64,000 nt of DNA from Mycobacterium tilburgii. GTDB lineage: Bacteria; Actinomycetota; Actinomycetes; Mycobacteriales; Mycobacteriaceae. The translations under genes and the position numbers were made by a program. The stretch lies in NCBI RefSeq assembly GCF_902168065.1, contig NZ_LR655697.1:29326-93325 (forward strand), given 5' to 3'. The notes beneath the pieces are model-generated. The model was given only the letters and a program-made list of their open reading frames with translations, was not told where the DNA came from and searched no databases. The stretch's first letter is position 1; each line of letters begins with the position of its first letter. Shown piece by piece: positions 39,845-49,934 of this stretch.

Positions 39845-41034
39845 GCGGTGACCTGGCGGATGACGAAGTCATGGACGCGCCTGCCGTGCCCGAGCGATTC
39901 GACCAGACCCTTGCCTCGGGCATGACGATGTGGATCGCCGGCCTGGCCCAGCACGCCACGGTAGATCTGCTCATACGCCGAGCCGAACTGAGCCACACCG
40001 AAATTGGCCGCGACGTGGCGCCGGCAGGCATGCGGGTCGAACGTTCGCACCCGGTCTATGGCGGCGGGCAACTCGTCAGCGTGCTCGCACACCACGCCCG
40101 TCACCCCGTCGACGACGACTTCGGGCACCGCCCCGCCACGCAACGCCACGACCGGCGTGCCACAGACCATCGCCTCGATCATCACGATTCCGAACGGCTC
40201 CTCCCAGCCGATGGGGAACAGCAGACAACGGGCGCGCGACAACAGCTTTCGCTTGTTGACGGCGTCGGCCTCACCGACCACGTGGTCGCTGTCGGACAAC
40301 AGCGGCCGCACGCACTCCTCGAAGTACTCCTTCTCGGCCGATTCGTTGCATTTGCCGGCGAGCACCAGGGGGATCCCTGCCTCGTGCGCCGCCCGCACCG
40401 CCAGATGGGCGCCCTTGTAGGGTGCGAACCGACCCAAGAACAGCGCGTAGTCGTGCTTCTCGGTCTCGAACGGCCATTCGTCGATACGCAACGCATTGTG
40501 AACGCGGCCAACCCAATTCAGATCCGGGGCCAGCTCTTTTTGGCGGTCGCTGATCGCCACCAGCCCGACATTGGCGCTGAGCTCCCGGTAGTACGGATAC
40601 AGATCGTCGTCGATCGGCCCGTGCACCGTGACCACCGTTGGCACCCGCAGCGCGTGGTAAACTGGGGCGTTGATGGGTCCGGCGAAGGTGTGGTCGTGCA
40701 CGATGTCGACACCGTCGGTCGCGGCGATCCGGGCCACCGCGCTACGCACCTTCAACGCGTGCATGACTTCCGGATACGGCTCGCCCAGCCGGTCGGGAAT
40801 GGCGCGCTCCCACAGCGGGACGAAGTCGGCCACGGTGCCCGGCCGCCCGGCGCCGAGTAGCGTGACCTGGTGGCCGCGGGCTACCAGCGTGTCGGCCAGG
40901 TCGGCGACAACCGCCTCGACGCCGCCGTAGCCGGAGGGCGGGATGTCGAAGTACGGCGGGGCGACCAGCACGATCCGCAGGGGACGGCTGGACTCCACGG
41001 AGGTGGTAGGTAAGACGAATTCGGCGCCGCGCAT
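39841..41034 (-). CDS. GT4-family glycosyltransferase
   Basis: A 397-aa GT-B glycosyltransferase starting MRGAEFVLPTTSVESSRPLR at 41034, with a GAGGAGGAG ribosome binding site 8-16 nt upstream. N-domain: PYFDIPPSGYGGVEAVVADL and DIVHDHTFAGPINAPVYHAL. C-domain: FLGRFAPYKGAHLAVRAAHE and WEEPFGIVMIEAMVCGTPVV, the EPFGxxxxEAMxxG motif of retaining GT4 enzymes. Paired with a debranching-type glucosidase, so a role in alpha-glucan or sugar remodelling is likely. The longer open frame upstream (to 41754) is antisense to the MFS gene and is rejected. Confidence 0.88.
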   Translation of the reverse strand: MRGAEFVLPTTSVESSRPLRIVLVAPPYFDIPPSGYGGVEAVVADLADTLVARGHQVTLLGAGRPGTVADFVPLWERAIPDRLGEPYPEVMHALKVRSAVARIAATDGVDIVHDHTFAGPINAPVYHALRVPTVVTVHGPIDDDLYPYYRELSANVGLVAISDRQKELAPDLNWVGRVHNALRIDEWPFETEKHDYALFLGRFAPYKGAHLAVRAAHEAGIPLVLAGKCNESAEKEYFEECVRPLLSDSDHVVGEADAVNKRKLLSRARCLLFPIGWEEPFGIVMIEAMVCGTPVVALRGGAVPEVVVDGVTGVVCEHADELPAAIDRVRTFDPHACRRHVAANFGVAQFGSAYEQIYRGVLGQAGDPHRHARGKGLVESLGHGRRVHDFVIRQVTA

Positions 41035-41069
41035 CGACGTTCTCCTCCTCAACAACTTCACCACACGCG

Positions 41070-41096
41070 TTAGCACTCTCACCTGACGAGTGCCAA
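41070..41096. promoter_or_regulatory. CIRCE-like HrcA operator
   Basis: TTAGCACTC at 41070-41078, a 9-nt spacer, and GAGTGCCAA at 41088-41096. The CIRCE consensus is TTAGCACTC-N9-GAGTGCTAA, so 17 of 18 arm positions match with exact spacing. It lies 36-62 nt upstream of the GT4 start and about 75 nt upstream of the divergent MFS gene. HrcA regulation of the GT4-glucosidase operon is inferred. Confidence 0.75.
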
Positions 41097-41169
41097 TTAT
41101 GGCCGATCTCCGGCGGTCCGCCAAGCGCGGAGTTGCGCTGCGCCGGTGCACCTTCGCCACAATCGAGGC

Positions 41170-42516
41170 ATGCCTCATCGGGACAGGGCGATGGTCTTCC
41201 GGCGGGACCGCGTTGCGCTGCAGGCGCTGAACTTCTTCATGGCGGACATGGAAGCCGGCATGGGTCCTTTTCTCGGCGTGCTGCTCGCCGGGCGCGACTG
41301 GACCACCGGCACCATCGGAGCGGTCATCACCCTGAGCGCGATCGTCGGCATGCTGACCGTCGCCCCGGCCGGCGCACTGATCGACGCCACCACCCGGAAA
41401 CGGGCCTGCGTCGTCGTGGTGGGCCTCGGCGCCGTCGCGGCTTCCGCCGTCATCCTTATCTCGGGCCGGTTCTGGGTCGTCGCCGCCGCGCAATCCGTCA
41501 TGTGCATCTCGGGGGCCACCATCGCCCCGGCCGTCATCGGCATCACGCTCGGGCTGGTGGGACAGGCCGGCTTCACCGCCCAGAACGGGCGAAACCAGGC
41601 CTACAACCACGCGGGCAACATGGTCGGCGCCGCCGCCTCCGGGCTGGTCGGCTGGGTCTTCGGATATGCCGGGGTGTTCTGGCTCTCCGTGGGATTCGCG
41701 GGATTGGCCATCCTGTCCGTCCTGGCGATCCCCGCGGCGCGGATCGACAATCACATCGCGCGCGGCGAGGCCGCCGAGGCCGGCAGGCCCCCGATCAAGG
41801 GGATGCGCGTGCTGCTCGAATCCCGACCGCTGCTCGCTCTGGCCGCCGCCCTAGTGCTGTTCCACCTGGGAAACGCAGCGATGCTGCCGCTCTACGGACT
41901 GGCCGTGGTCGCCACCCACGCCAACCCGTTCATCACGGTGGCCGAAACCGTCGTCGTCGCGCAGGGGGTGATGATCGTCGCGTCGCTGGTGGCGATGCGG
42001 ATCGCCCAACGCCACGGCTACTGGCCGGCCATCCTGATCGCGTTCGGCGCGCTGCCAGTACGCGCGCTGCTCGCCGCAAGCACCATCACCACCTGGGGCG
42101 TCATCCCCGTGCAGATCCTCGACGGCGTCGGCACCGGCATGCTGTCGGCAGCAGTGCCGGGCCTGGTCGCAGGGGTGCTCGAAGGCACCGGGCACATCAA
42201 TGTTGGCCAGGGCGCCATCATGGCGGCGCAGGGCCTCGGCGGCGCGCTCAGCCCGGTCCTGGGCGGCGTGGTCGCCCAACATCTCGGGTTCCCGGTCGCC
42301 TTCGCCATGCTCGGCGCCCTGTCCCTGGGATCGCTGGTCATCTGGGTCGGGCTCGCCGCCACGGTGCGTCCGGTCGACTGCGCGAGGCCGCCGACCGGGG
42401 CAAATCGTCGATCGGAAAGCGCCGACCCGGTCGGCCTCCCGCAGCCGACGCCAACAATCCGGCAAAATGGGCGACATGGACTCTGGTGTCACCTCACCTC
42501 GGGTTTTGGTCGTTGA
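41170..42516 (+). CDS. MFS transporter
   Basis: A 448-aa, 12-helix MFS protein starting [20 protein letters not shown]. Segments such as [20 protein letters not shown], the RK-containing loop [14 protein letters not shown], and [20 protein letters not shown] are clear. The last ~45 residues (about 405-448) look unlike a transporter and overlap the first 50 nt of prrA, so the original stop may have been lost by a late frameshift. Substrate unknown. It is divergent from the GT4 gene and shares the CIRCE-containing intergenic region. Confidence 0.8.
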   Translation: MPHRDRAMVFRRDRVALQALNFFMADMEAGMGPFLGVLLAGRDWTTGTIGAVITLSAIVGMLTVAPAGALIDATTRKRACVVVVGLGAVAASAVILISGRFWVVAAAQSVMCISGATIAPAVIGITLGLVGQAGFTAQNGRNQAYNHAGNMVGAAASGLVGWVFGYAGVFWLSVGFAGLAILSVLAIPAARIDNHIARGEAAEAGRPPIKGMRVLLESRPLLALAAALVLFHLGNAAMLPLYGLAVVATHANPFITVAETVVVAQGVMIVASLVAMRIAQRHGYWPAILIAFGALPVRALLAASTITTWGVIPVQILDGVGTGMLSAAVPGLVAGVLEGTGHINVGQGAIMAAQGLGGALSPVLGGVVAQHLGFPVAFAMLGALSLGSLVIWVGLAATVRPVDCARPPTGANRRSESADPVGLPQPTPTIRQNGRHGLWCHLTSGFGR

Positions 42517-43177
42517 CGACGACTCCGACGTACTCGCCTCCCTGGAACGCGGGCTGCGGCTGTCCGGGTTCGAGGTATCGACCGCAGTCGACGGCGCGGA
42601 AGCCTTGCGCAGCGCCACCGAGACCCGGCCGGACGCGATCGTGCTCGACATCAACATGCCCGTGCTTGACGGCGTCAGTGTTGTCACCGCGCTGCGGGCG
42701 ATGGACAACGACGTACCGGTCTGCGTGCTGTCCGCCCGCAGCTCGGTCGACGACCGGGTGGCCGGGCTGGAGGCGGGTGCCGACGATTACCTCGTCAAGC
42801 CGTTCGTGCTGGCCGAGTTGGTCGCACGGGTCAAGGCGCTGCTGCGTCGCCGCGGCGCCACGGCGACGTCCTCCTCAGAAACCATCACGGTGGGGCCACT
42901 CGAGGTGGACATCCCCGGTCGGCGGGCCCGGGTCAACGGCGTCGACGTGGATTTGACCAAGCGCGAATTCGACCTGCTGGCGGTGTTGGCCGAGCACAAG
43001 ACGGCTGTGCTATCCCGCGCGCAGCTGCTGGAGCTGGTGTGGGGGTACGACTTCGCCGCCGACACCAACGTGGTCGACGTGTTCATCGGCTACCTGCGCC
43101 GCAAGCTCGAGGCCAACGGCGGCCCCAGACTGCTGCACACCGTCCGCGGCGTTGGGTTTGTGCTGCGCATGCAGTAG
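42467..43177 (+). CDS. prrA: response regulator PrrA
   Basis: A 236-aa OmpR-family regulator. Receiver domain residues 11-125 with acidic pocket VVDDDSD (16-21), phosphoacceptor Asp61 in VLDINMP and the Lys of DDYLVKPF. Winged-helix DNA-binding domain in the C-terminal 100 residues ([54 protein letters not shown]). The start at 42467 ([10 protein letters not shown]) gives the length of M. tuberculosis PrrA; ATG 42476 is an alternative. prrB follows after 15 nt. PrrAB controls respiration and ammonium genes and is essential in M. tuberculosis. Confidence 0.96.
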   Translation: MGDMDSGVTSPRVLVVDDDSDVLASLERGLRLSGFEVSTAVDGAEALRSATETRPDAIVLDINMPVLDGVSVVTALRAMDNDVPVCVLSARSSVDDRVAGLEAGADDYLVKPFVLAELVARVKALLRRRGATATSSSETITVGPLEVDIPGRRARVNGVDVDLTKREFDLLAVLAEHKTAVLSRAQLLELVWGYDFAADTNVVDVFIGYLRRKLEANGGPRLLHTVRGVGFVLRMQ

Positions 43178-43192
43178 GGCGCAGCCACCGCC

Positions 43193-44533
43193 ATGAAATT
43201 CCTGTCGCGGATCCTGGCCCGTACCCCGTCGCTGCGGACCCGGGTGGTGCTCGCGACAGCCATCGGTGCGGCGATCCCGGTGCTAATCGTCGGCACCGTC
43301 GTCTGGGTCGGCATCACCAACGACCGCAAGGAACGGCTGGACCGCCGGCTCGACGAGACCGCCGGCTTCGCGCTGCCGTTCCTGCCCCGCGGCCTGGAGG
43401 AGATCCCCCGTTCGCCCAACGACCGCGACGCCATCATGACGATCCGACGCGGCAGCCAGGTCAAGTCGAATTCCGACGTGACACTGCCGCAGCTGGACGT
43501 CGACTATGCCGACACCTACGTCCACGGTGTGCGCTACCGGGTGCGCACCGTTGAGATCCCCGGGCCGCAGCCGACCTCGCTGGCGGTCGGCGCGACTTAC
43601 GACACCACGCTGGCAGAGACCAACAACCTGCATCGCCGGGTTCTACTGATCTGCGGGTTCGCCATCTTCGCGTCGACGGTGTTCGCCTGGCTGCTGGCGT
43701 CCTTCGCGGTGCGCCCGTTCAAACAGCTGGCCCAGCAGACCCGACTGATCGACACCGGCGACGAGGCGCCGCGGGTCGAGGTGCACGGCGCCACCGAGGC
43801 CGTCGAGATCGCCGAGGCCATGCGCGGCATGCTGCAGCGAATCTGGGACGAGCAGAACCGGACCAAGGAGGCGCTGTCCTCGGCCCGCGACTTCGCCGCC
43901 GTGTCCTCACATGAACTGCGCACCCCGCTGACTGCGATGCGCACCAACCTGGAGGTGCTGTCCACCCTGGATCTTCCGGATGATCAGCGCAAAGAGGTGC
44001 TCAACGACGTCATCCGCACCCAGTCCCGGATCGAGGCAACGCTGACCGCGTTGGAGCGGTTGGCCCAGGGCGAACTGTCCACCTCGGACGACCATGTACC
44101 CGTCGACGTCACCGAGCTGCTGGACCGCGCCGCCCACGACGCATCCCGGATCTATCCCGGCCTGGATGTCTCCTTGGTGCCCTCCCCCACCTGCATCATC
44201 GTCGGGCTGCCGGCCGGGCTGCGCCTCGCGGTCGACAACGCGATCGCCAACGCCGTCAAGCACGGTGGTGCGACCCGGGTCCAGTTGTCGGCGGTCAGTT
44301 CGCGAGCCGGTGTGGAGATCGCCATCGACGACAACGGCAGCGGCGTGCCCGAAAACGAGCGGCATGTGGTGTTCGAGCGGTTCTCCCGAGGGTCGACGGC
44401 GTCGCACTCCGGGTCAGGGCTGGGGCTGGCGCTGGTCGCCCAGCAGGCCCACCTGCACGGCGGCACGGCCTCGCTGAAAGAGAGCCCGCTGGGCGGCGCC
44501 CGGCTACTGCTGCGGCTGCCCGCCCCGCGCTGA
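43193..44533 (+). CDS. prrB: sensor histidine kinase PrrB
   Basis: A 446-aa membrane kinase. TM1 about residues 18-42 (VVLATAIGAAIPVLIVGTVV), extracytoplasmic loop to about 150, TM2 about 150-172 (VLLICGFAIFASTVFAWLLA), HAMP, then the H-box AAVSSHELRTPLTAMRTNLE with the phosphorylated His. The HATPase domain has N-box NAIANAVKHGG, G1 DDNGSGVPENERHVVFERF and G2 SGSGLGLALVAQQA. Same operon as prrA. No lesion. Confidence 0.96.
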   Translation: MKFLSRILARTPSLRTRVVLATAIGAAIPVLIVGTVVWVGITNDRKERLDRRLDETAGFALPFLPRGLEEIPRSPNDRDAIMTIRRGSQVKSNSDVTLPQLDVDYADTYVHGVRYRVRTVEIPGPQPTSLAVGATYDTTLAETNNLHRRVLLICGFAIFASTVFAWLLASFAVRPFKQLAQQTRLIDTGDEAPRVEVHGATEAVEIAEAMRGMLQRIWDEQNRTKEALSSARDFAAVSSHELRTPLTAMRTNLEVLSTLDLPDDQRKEVLNDVIRTQSRIEATLTALERLAQGELSTSDDHVPVDVTELLDRAAHDASRIYPGLDVSLVPSPTCIIVGLPAGLRLAVDNAIANAVKHGGATRVQLSAVSSRAGVEIAIDDNGSGVPENERHVVFERFSRGSTASHSGSGLGLALVAQQAHLHGGTASLKESPLGGARLLLRLPAPR

Positions 44534-44602
44534 CGCCCTGGGCGGCTGGGAAATTCACCGTCGGCAGGGGTTACCAACACGCGCGTCGGGCACACTGGAG
44601 CG

Positions 44603-44865
44603 ATGAGCGATGGCAGCAAACCGACCGACAGCGACACCCTGGCGCGCATTCGCTCCCTGGTGGCCGAGGAGAAGGACCTGCGGCGCGGCCTGCTGCATAG
44701 CGATATCAGCGAGTCCGAGGAGCACGAGCGGGCTGCGCCGGCTCGAAGTCGAACTCGACCAATGCTGGGATCTGCTGCGGCAGCGTCGTGCGCTGCGTGA
44801 AACCGGTGGTGACCCGCGGGAGGCGTCGGTGCGTCCCGCCGGCCAGGTCGAGGGGCTACCTAAGT
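44603..44865 (+). pseudogene. DUF2630 protein (Rv0898c-like), one-base insertion
   Basis: ATG 44603 begins [20 protein letters not shown] and [20 protein letters not shown]. One extra G in the run at about 44729-44731 shifts the frame; without it the protein reads [40 protein letters not shown] and ends QVEGLPKL. Ancestral length about 87 aa, as in Rv0898c. The two halves match the DUF2630 family exactly, so one indel is the only lesion. Function of the family is unknown. Confidence 0.85.
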
Positions 44866-44870
44866 TAGCG

Positions 44871-46407
44871 ATGCCCCTCGACGACGGGACCGACGATGAC
44901 GTCGATTGTGACGCGGTGGTCGTGGGCGGAGGCCACAACGGGCTGGTCGCGGCCGGCTACCTGGCCCGAGCCGGTCTGCGGGTGCGGCTGCTGGAGCGGC
45001 TGGCCCAGGTCGGCGGCGCCGTGGTTTCCGTGCAGCCCTTCGACGGGGTCGACATCCGGGTCTCGCGGTACTCCTACCTGGTCAGCTTGCTGCCCGCCCG
45101 CATCGCCACCGACTTGGGCGCCGGGATACCGCTGGCCACGCGGCCGGTGTCGTCGTACACCCCCAATCCCGCAAGCGGCGGTCGCGACGGTCTGCTGATC
45201 GGATCACCCGGCAACACCTTCAGCGCCATTGGCGCCGCCGGCTGATGACCGAGCGGCTCTGGCCGACGCTGCTGGAACCGGTGCGCACCCGCGAGCAGGC
45301 GCGCCGGCTCGTCCTGGACGGCAACGACGCCGAAGCCGCCACGGCGTGGCGGGCGATGGTCGACGAGCCGATCGGACATGCCATCGCCGAGGCGGTGCGC
45401 GACGACCTGGTCCGCGGGGTGATCGCCACCGAAGCGCTGATCGGTATCTTTACCCCCGTCTCGACGAGACGTCGCTGCGGCAGAACATCTGCTTTCTTTA
45501 CCACCTGATCGGCGGGTACTGGGACGTCCCGATCGGCGGAATGGGGGCGGTAACCGCCGCCCTGGCCGCGGCGGCCGTGCACCACGGCGCCGAAATCGCC
45601 ACCGGCGCATAGGTTTTCCAGGTACAGCCGGACGGCCTGGTGTGTTTCCGGCGAGACGGCGAAGAACACCGGCTACGCGCCCGGTTCGTGTTGGCCGGCG
45701 TGACGCCCCGGCGGTGCTGGCCGGACTTCTCGACGAAGAGCCTCCGCTAGCCCCGGGAGCGCAGGTGAAGGTGAACACGGTGCTGCTGCGCCTGCCCCGG
45801 CTGCGCGACACCACGATGCGCCCCGAGCAGGCGTTCGCCGGGACGTTTCACGTCAACGAGACGTGGTGCCAACTGGATGCGGCCTACACCCGCGCCGACG
45901 CCGCGGTGCTACCGAACCCGTTGCCGTGCGAAGCCTCTTGCCACTCGCTGACCGACCCGAGCATCCTGTAGGCCGGGCTGCGCAAGGCGGGCGCCCAGAC
46001 GATGACGGTGTTCAGCCTGCACACCCCACTCATTGCTGCACGCCGACCCACCGGTATCCCGCGACAACCTCACCGAATCGGTGCGGGCATCGCTGAATTC
46101 CGTTCTGGACGAACCGATTCAGGATGTGTTGAGCAGCGACGCGCAGGGCCGGCCATGCATCGAGACAACGACCACACGGGATTTGGAGCAGTCCCTGGCG
46201 ATGACCGGCGGCAACATCTTTCACGGCGCGCTGTCGTGGCCGTACGCCGATGACAGCGAGGTGCTGGATACGTCGGCCCGGCGCTGGGGTGTGGCCACCG
46301 CCCACCAACGAATCATGTTGTGCGGGGCCGGTAGTCGGCACGGTGGCGGCGTATCGGGTATCGGAGGGCACAACGCCGCCATGGCGGTGCTAGCCTCGCT
46401 CGGGTAG
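44871..46407 (+). pseudogene. FAD-dependent phytoene-desaturase-like oxidoreductase (Rv0897c-like), decayed
   Basis: [20 protein letters not shown] and [20 protein letters not shown] (FAD-binding GxGxxG and linker), ARRLVLDGNDAEAATAWRAM, SLRQNICFLYHLIGGYWDVP and GGMGAVTAALAAAAVHHGAE, then after a TAG VFQVQPDGLVCFRRDGEEHR, FAGTFHVNETWCQLDAAYTR and a terminal [20 protein letters not shown] with HNAAMAVL. Breaks lie at about 45230, 45455, 45610 (TAG), 45700, 45969 (TAG) and 46030. This is the whole length of an Rv0897c-type amine oxidase/desaturase (about 535 aa), inactivated mainly by point lesions rather than deletions. Confidence 0.88.
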
Positions 46408-46412
46408 GAGCG

Positions 46413-47705
46413 TTACCGCCCGTCGATACCGACGTAGTCGCGTTCGGTGTAGCCGGTGTAGATCTGGCGCGGACGGCCGATCTTGCTGTCACCCTCGTCG
46501 TGCATCTCACGCCAGTGCGCGATCCAGCCGGGCAGCCGGCCCAGCGCGAACAACACGGTGAACATCCGCACCGGGAAGCCCAGCGCCCGGTAGATCAGCC
46601 CGGTGTAGAAGTCGACGTTCGGGTACAGCTTGCGCTCGATGAAGTAATCATCGGTCAGCGCAGCCTCTTCGAGCTGCTTTGCGATGTCGAGCAGCGGGTC
46701 GCCCCCGAGCTTGGCCAGGATCTTGTCGGCCTGCTCCTTGACGATGCGGGCCCGCGGGTCGTAGTTCTTGTAGACCCGGTGGCCGAAGCCCATCAGCTTC
46801 ACGCCCTCTTCGCGGTTCTTCACCTTGCGTACGAACTCGCTGACGTCGTCGCCGCTTTCGTGAATCTGGGAGAGCATCTCAAGCACCGCCTGGTTGGCGC
46901 CGCCGTGCAGCGGCCCCCACAGCGCGTTGATGCCACCGGAGATCGAGGTGAACAGGTTGGCCTGCGAGGAGCCTACCAACCGAACCGTCGACGTCGAACA
47001 GTTCTGCTCGTGGTCCGCGTGCAGGATCAGCAGCATGTCCAGCGCCCGCACCACTTCGGGGTCGGCGTGGTACGGCTCGGCGGGCAGCCCGAACGTCATC
47101 CGCAGGAAGTTCTCCACCAGCGTCATGGAGTTGTCCGGGTAGAGGAACGGCTGCCCAACGGACTTCTTGTAGGCGTACGCGGCGATCGTCGGCAGCTTGG
47201 CCAGCAGCCGGATCGTCGAGAGCTCCACGTCCTCGCAGTCCATCGGGTCGAGCGAATCGGGGTAGTACGCTGACAGCGCGTTGACGGCGCTGGACAGCAC
47301 TGGCATCGGGTGCGCGTTGCGCGGGAAGCCGTCGAAGAACCGCTTCAGGTCCTCGTGTAGCATCGTGTGCAGCTGGATGCGCTTGGTGAAATCGGCCAGC
47401 TGCTCACTGGTCGGCAGCTCGCCGTAGACAAGCAGGTAAGAAACCTCGATAAAGGTCGACTTCTCGGCGAGCTGGTCGATCGGGTAACCGCGATAGCGCA
47501 GGATCCCCGCGTCGCCGTCGATGTAGGTGATGGAACTCTTACACGCGGCCGTGTTGACGAGTCCGTTGTCAAAGGTCGTGTAGCCGGTCTTCGACAACAG
47601 CGGGCCGAGAGCAATACCGTCAGCTCCTTCGGTGGCATTAACGATCTGCAGGTCGATCTCACCGCCCGGGTATTTCAAACTTGCGGTGTCGTAGCTGTCG
47701 GCCAC
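46413..47705 (-). CDS. gltA2: citrate synthase GltA2
   Basis: A 430-aa type I citrate synthase starting at GTG 47705 ([20 protein letters not shown]). Active-site motifs: [34 protein letters not shown] (His) and [20 protein letters not shown] (His and Asp catalytic/CoA region). C-terminal [20 protein letters not shown]. It condenses acetyl-CoA with oxaloacetate at TCA entry. Matches Rv0896. The 226-bp region upstream (to pdxH) should carry its promoter; no clear boxes seen. Intact. Confidence 0.97.
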   Translation of the reverse strand: MADSYDTASLKYPGGEIDLQIVNATEGADGIALGPLLSKTGYTTFDNGLVNTAACKSSITYIDGDAGILRYRGYPIDQLAEKSTFIEVSYLLVYGELPTSEQLADFTKRIQLHTMLHEDLKRFFDGFPRNAHPMPVLSSAVNALSAYYPDSLDPMDCEDVELSTIRLLAKLPTIAAYAYKKSVGQPFLYPDNSMTLVENFLRMTFGLPAEPYHADPEVVRALDMLLILHADHEQNCSTSTVRLVGSSQANLFTSISGGINALWGPLHGGANQAVLEMLSQIHESGDDVSEFVRKVKNREEGVKLMGFGHRVYKNYDPRARIVKEQADKILAKLGGDPLLDIAKQLEEAALTDDYFIERKLYPNVDFYTGLIYRALGFPVRMFTVLFALGRLPGWIAHWREMHDEGDSKIGRPRQIYTGYTERDYVGIDGR

Positions 47706-47931
47706 GAGAACCCCTTTGCGCTCTGGCTGATATGGCTGCCTCTGACTAGGTGCGTATAGCTGAAGGTAGTCGTTGTGGCGGCAGCGCGCCCGTGCGGGGT
47801 CGGGTCCGCTCAGCCGACCGCGCACGGGCCGCCGAACCAGGCCTTATCGTGCTGTGTTGATGATCGCGCAGCGCAGGTAATCGACGATTCGGGCGCCGCA
47901 GTGAGGGAATTATCACTCCCGGTATTGCGGG

Positions 47932-48609
47932 CTAGGGCTGCAGCCGCTCGACCTTCCCGCCGGCCACCCGGATCCGGTTGTGCAGCCGATTTTCTCGCCC
48001 CTGCCAGAATTCGACCACCTCGGGTGCGATCAGATATCCGCCCCAGTTGGAGGGGAGCGGGACCTGTTCGTGGTCCGCGAAGCGCGCGGTCACCTCGGCG
48101 AGCTGCTCGACCAGTGCCGGCCGCGACGCGATCGGTTGCGACTGATGCGACGCCCAGGCACCCAGTTGTGAGCCGCGCGGCCGCTTGGACCAGTAGTCCT
48201 GGGTGGCCTGCGAGTCGACCTTGGTTACCGCGCCCCGGACGTGAACCTGCCGCCCCAGCAGGTACCAGGGGAACGTCACCGACGCGTAGGGTGTCCGCGC
48301 CAGCTCGAGACCCTTGGCCGAGTCGTAGTTGCTGAAGAAAGTGATCCCCGTCTCATCGAGACTCTTGCACAGCACCGTGCGGGTGACCGGCTGGCCGTCT
48401 GCGACGGTCGCCAGCACCATCGCATTGGGCTCCGCGACGCCGAACCGCTCGGCGTCGCCAATCCAGGTGCGCAACAACCCAAGCCAACCGTCGTCGAGCC
48501 AGGAGGCATCGAGATCGGAACTGCCGTCCCGCTCGGCCGAGCCGTACTCCACGCGCATTCGCTGCAAGTGCTCTTGGTCGGTTACAGGGTCTGGGCCTGC
48601 CATCGGCAC
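47932..48609 (-). CDS. pdxH: pyridoxamine 5'-phosphate oxidase PdxH
   Basis: A 225-aa FMN-dependent oxidase that makes pyridoxal 5'-phosphate. Conserved segments: [80 protein letters not shown] and the signature [16 protein letters not shown]. Starts 48609 or 48603. Divergent from citA with 65 nt between the starts. M. tuberculosis keeps pdxH elsewhere (Rv2607), so this location is a lineage difference. Intact. Confidence 0.93.
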   Translation of the reverse strand: MPMAGPDPVTDQEHLQRMRVEYGSAERDGSSDLDASWLDDGWLGLLRTWIGDAERFGVAEPNAMVLATVADGQPVTRTVLCKSLDETGITFFSNYDSAKGLELARTPYASVTFPWYLLGRQVHVRGAVTKVDSQATQDYWSKRPRGSQLGAWASHQSQPIASRPALVEQLAEVTARFADHEQVPLPSNWGGYLIAPEVVEFWQGRENRLHNRIRVAGGKVERLQP

Positions 48610-48674
48610 AACGCTACCGGCGCTTGCTACCGGCCGGTAGCATCGGCCCGGAGCGGGAGTGCGAGAATTTTCCC

Positions 48675-49796
48675 ATGACTCTGGTCCCGGAAGATTTCGT
48701 CCCCGGCCTCGAAGGTGTGGTCGCGTTCACCACGGAGATCGCCGAGCCGGACAAAGATGGTGGCGCGCTACGCTACCGCGGGGTCGACATCGAAGATCTG
48801 GTGAATCAGCAGGTCACCTTCGGCGATGTCTGGGCCCTGCTGGTCGACGGTAGATTCGGTCACGGTTTGCCGCCGGCCGAGCCGTTCCCCCTGCCGATCC
48901 ACACCGGCGACGTCCGCGTCGACGTGCAGGCCGGCCTGGCGATGCTGGCCCCGATCTGGGGATACCGGCCGCTGCTCGACACCGACGAGGGCACCGCCCG
49001 CGACCAGCTGGCCCGCGCCTCGGTGATGGCACTGTCTTATGTCGCGCAGTCCGCGCGCGGCATCTATCAACCTGCCGTCCCGCAACGCGTGATCGACGAA
49101 TGCCCAACGGTGACAGCACGTTTCATGACCCGTTGGCAGAGTGACCCCGACCCGAGGCACATCGAGGCCATCGACGCCTACTGGGTGTTGGCCGCCGAGC
49201 ACGGCATGAACGCCTCGACGTTCACCGCGCGGGTGATCGCCTCCACCGGAGCCGACGTCGCCGCGTCGCTGTCCGGCGCGATCGGGGCGATGAGTGGGCC
49301 GTTGCACGGCGGGGCGCCGGCCCGGGTGCTGCCCATGCTCGAAGAGGTTGAGCGGACCGGCGACGCGCGCGGCCTGGTGAAGAAGATGCTGGACAGCGGC
49401 GACAAGTTGATGGGGTTCGGTCACCGCGTCTACCGGGCGGAGGATCCGCGAGCCCGGGTGCTCCGCGCGACCGCCGAGCGACTGCGCGCCCCACGCCACG
49501 AAGTCGCGGTCGCGTTGGAGCAGGCCGCCCTCACAGAACTGCGCGAGCGCCGTCCGGATCGGGCCATCGAAACGAACGTCGAATTCTGGGCCGCGGTGAT
49601 CCTCGACTTCGCCCAGGTGCCGGCGAACATGATGCCCGCGATGTTCACCTGCGGGCGCACCGCGGGATGGTGTGCGCACATCCTCGAGCAAAAGCGGCTC
49701 GGCAAGCTGGTGCGCCCGTCGGCCATTTACGTGGGGCCGGGACCGCGCAGCCCCGAATCCGTCGAGGGCTGGGACCGCGTGCTCTCCCACGCCTGA
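48675..49796 (+). CDS. citA: citrate synthase 2 (CitA)
   Basis: A 373-aa citrate/methylcitrate-synthase-family protein starting [20 protein letters not shown], the size of Rv0889c. Active-site segments [20 protein letters not shown] and [20 protein letters not shown] are intact. It is the second citrate synthase in the window, 1 kb from gltA2. The upstream in-frame codons to 48624 are rejected because the family start and an upstream purine-rich stretch fit 48675. Intact. Confidence 0.95.
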   Translation: MTLVPEDFVPGLEGVVAFTTEIAEPDKDGGALRYRGVDIEDLVNQQVTFGDVWALLVDGRFGHGLPPAEPFPLPIHTGDVRVDVQAGLAMLAPIWGYRPLLDTDEGTARDQLARASVMALSYVAQSARGIYQPAVPQRVIDECPTVTARFMTRWQSDPDPRHIEAIDAYWVLAAEHGMNASTFTARVIASTGADVAASLSGAIGAMSGPLHGGAPARVLPMLEEVERTGDARGLVKKMLDSGDKLMGFGHRVYRAEDPRARVLRATAERLRAPRHEVAVALEQAALTELRERRPDRAIETNVEFWAAVILDFAQVPANMMPAMFTCGRTAGWCAHILEQKRLGKLVRPSAIYVGPGPRSPESVEGWDRVLSHA

Positions 49797-49934
49797 GGAA
49801 TTCTGTCGGTGCCCGGCGATTGAATGGTCCGGTCCACGATAAGACCGCGATGAGTTTGCGTCGCTGTGGCAGTCAATACCGCGAGCCGGCCTTCCCCCGA
49901 GGCCGGTCCGCGCCACGACAGCAAGGAGACCGCA

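Noticed and set aside
39841..41754. 637-aa version of the GT4 glycosyltransferase starting at 41754
   Set aside because: The first ~240 codons are antisense to the MFS transporter and low-complexity; a good ribosome binding site and the family start lie at 41034.
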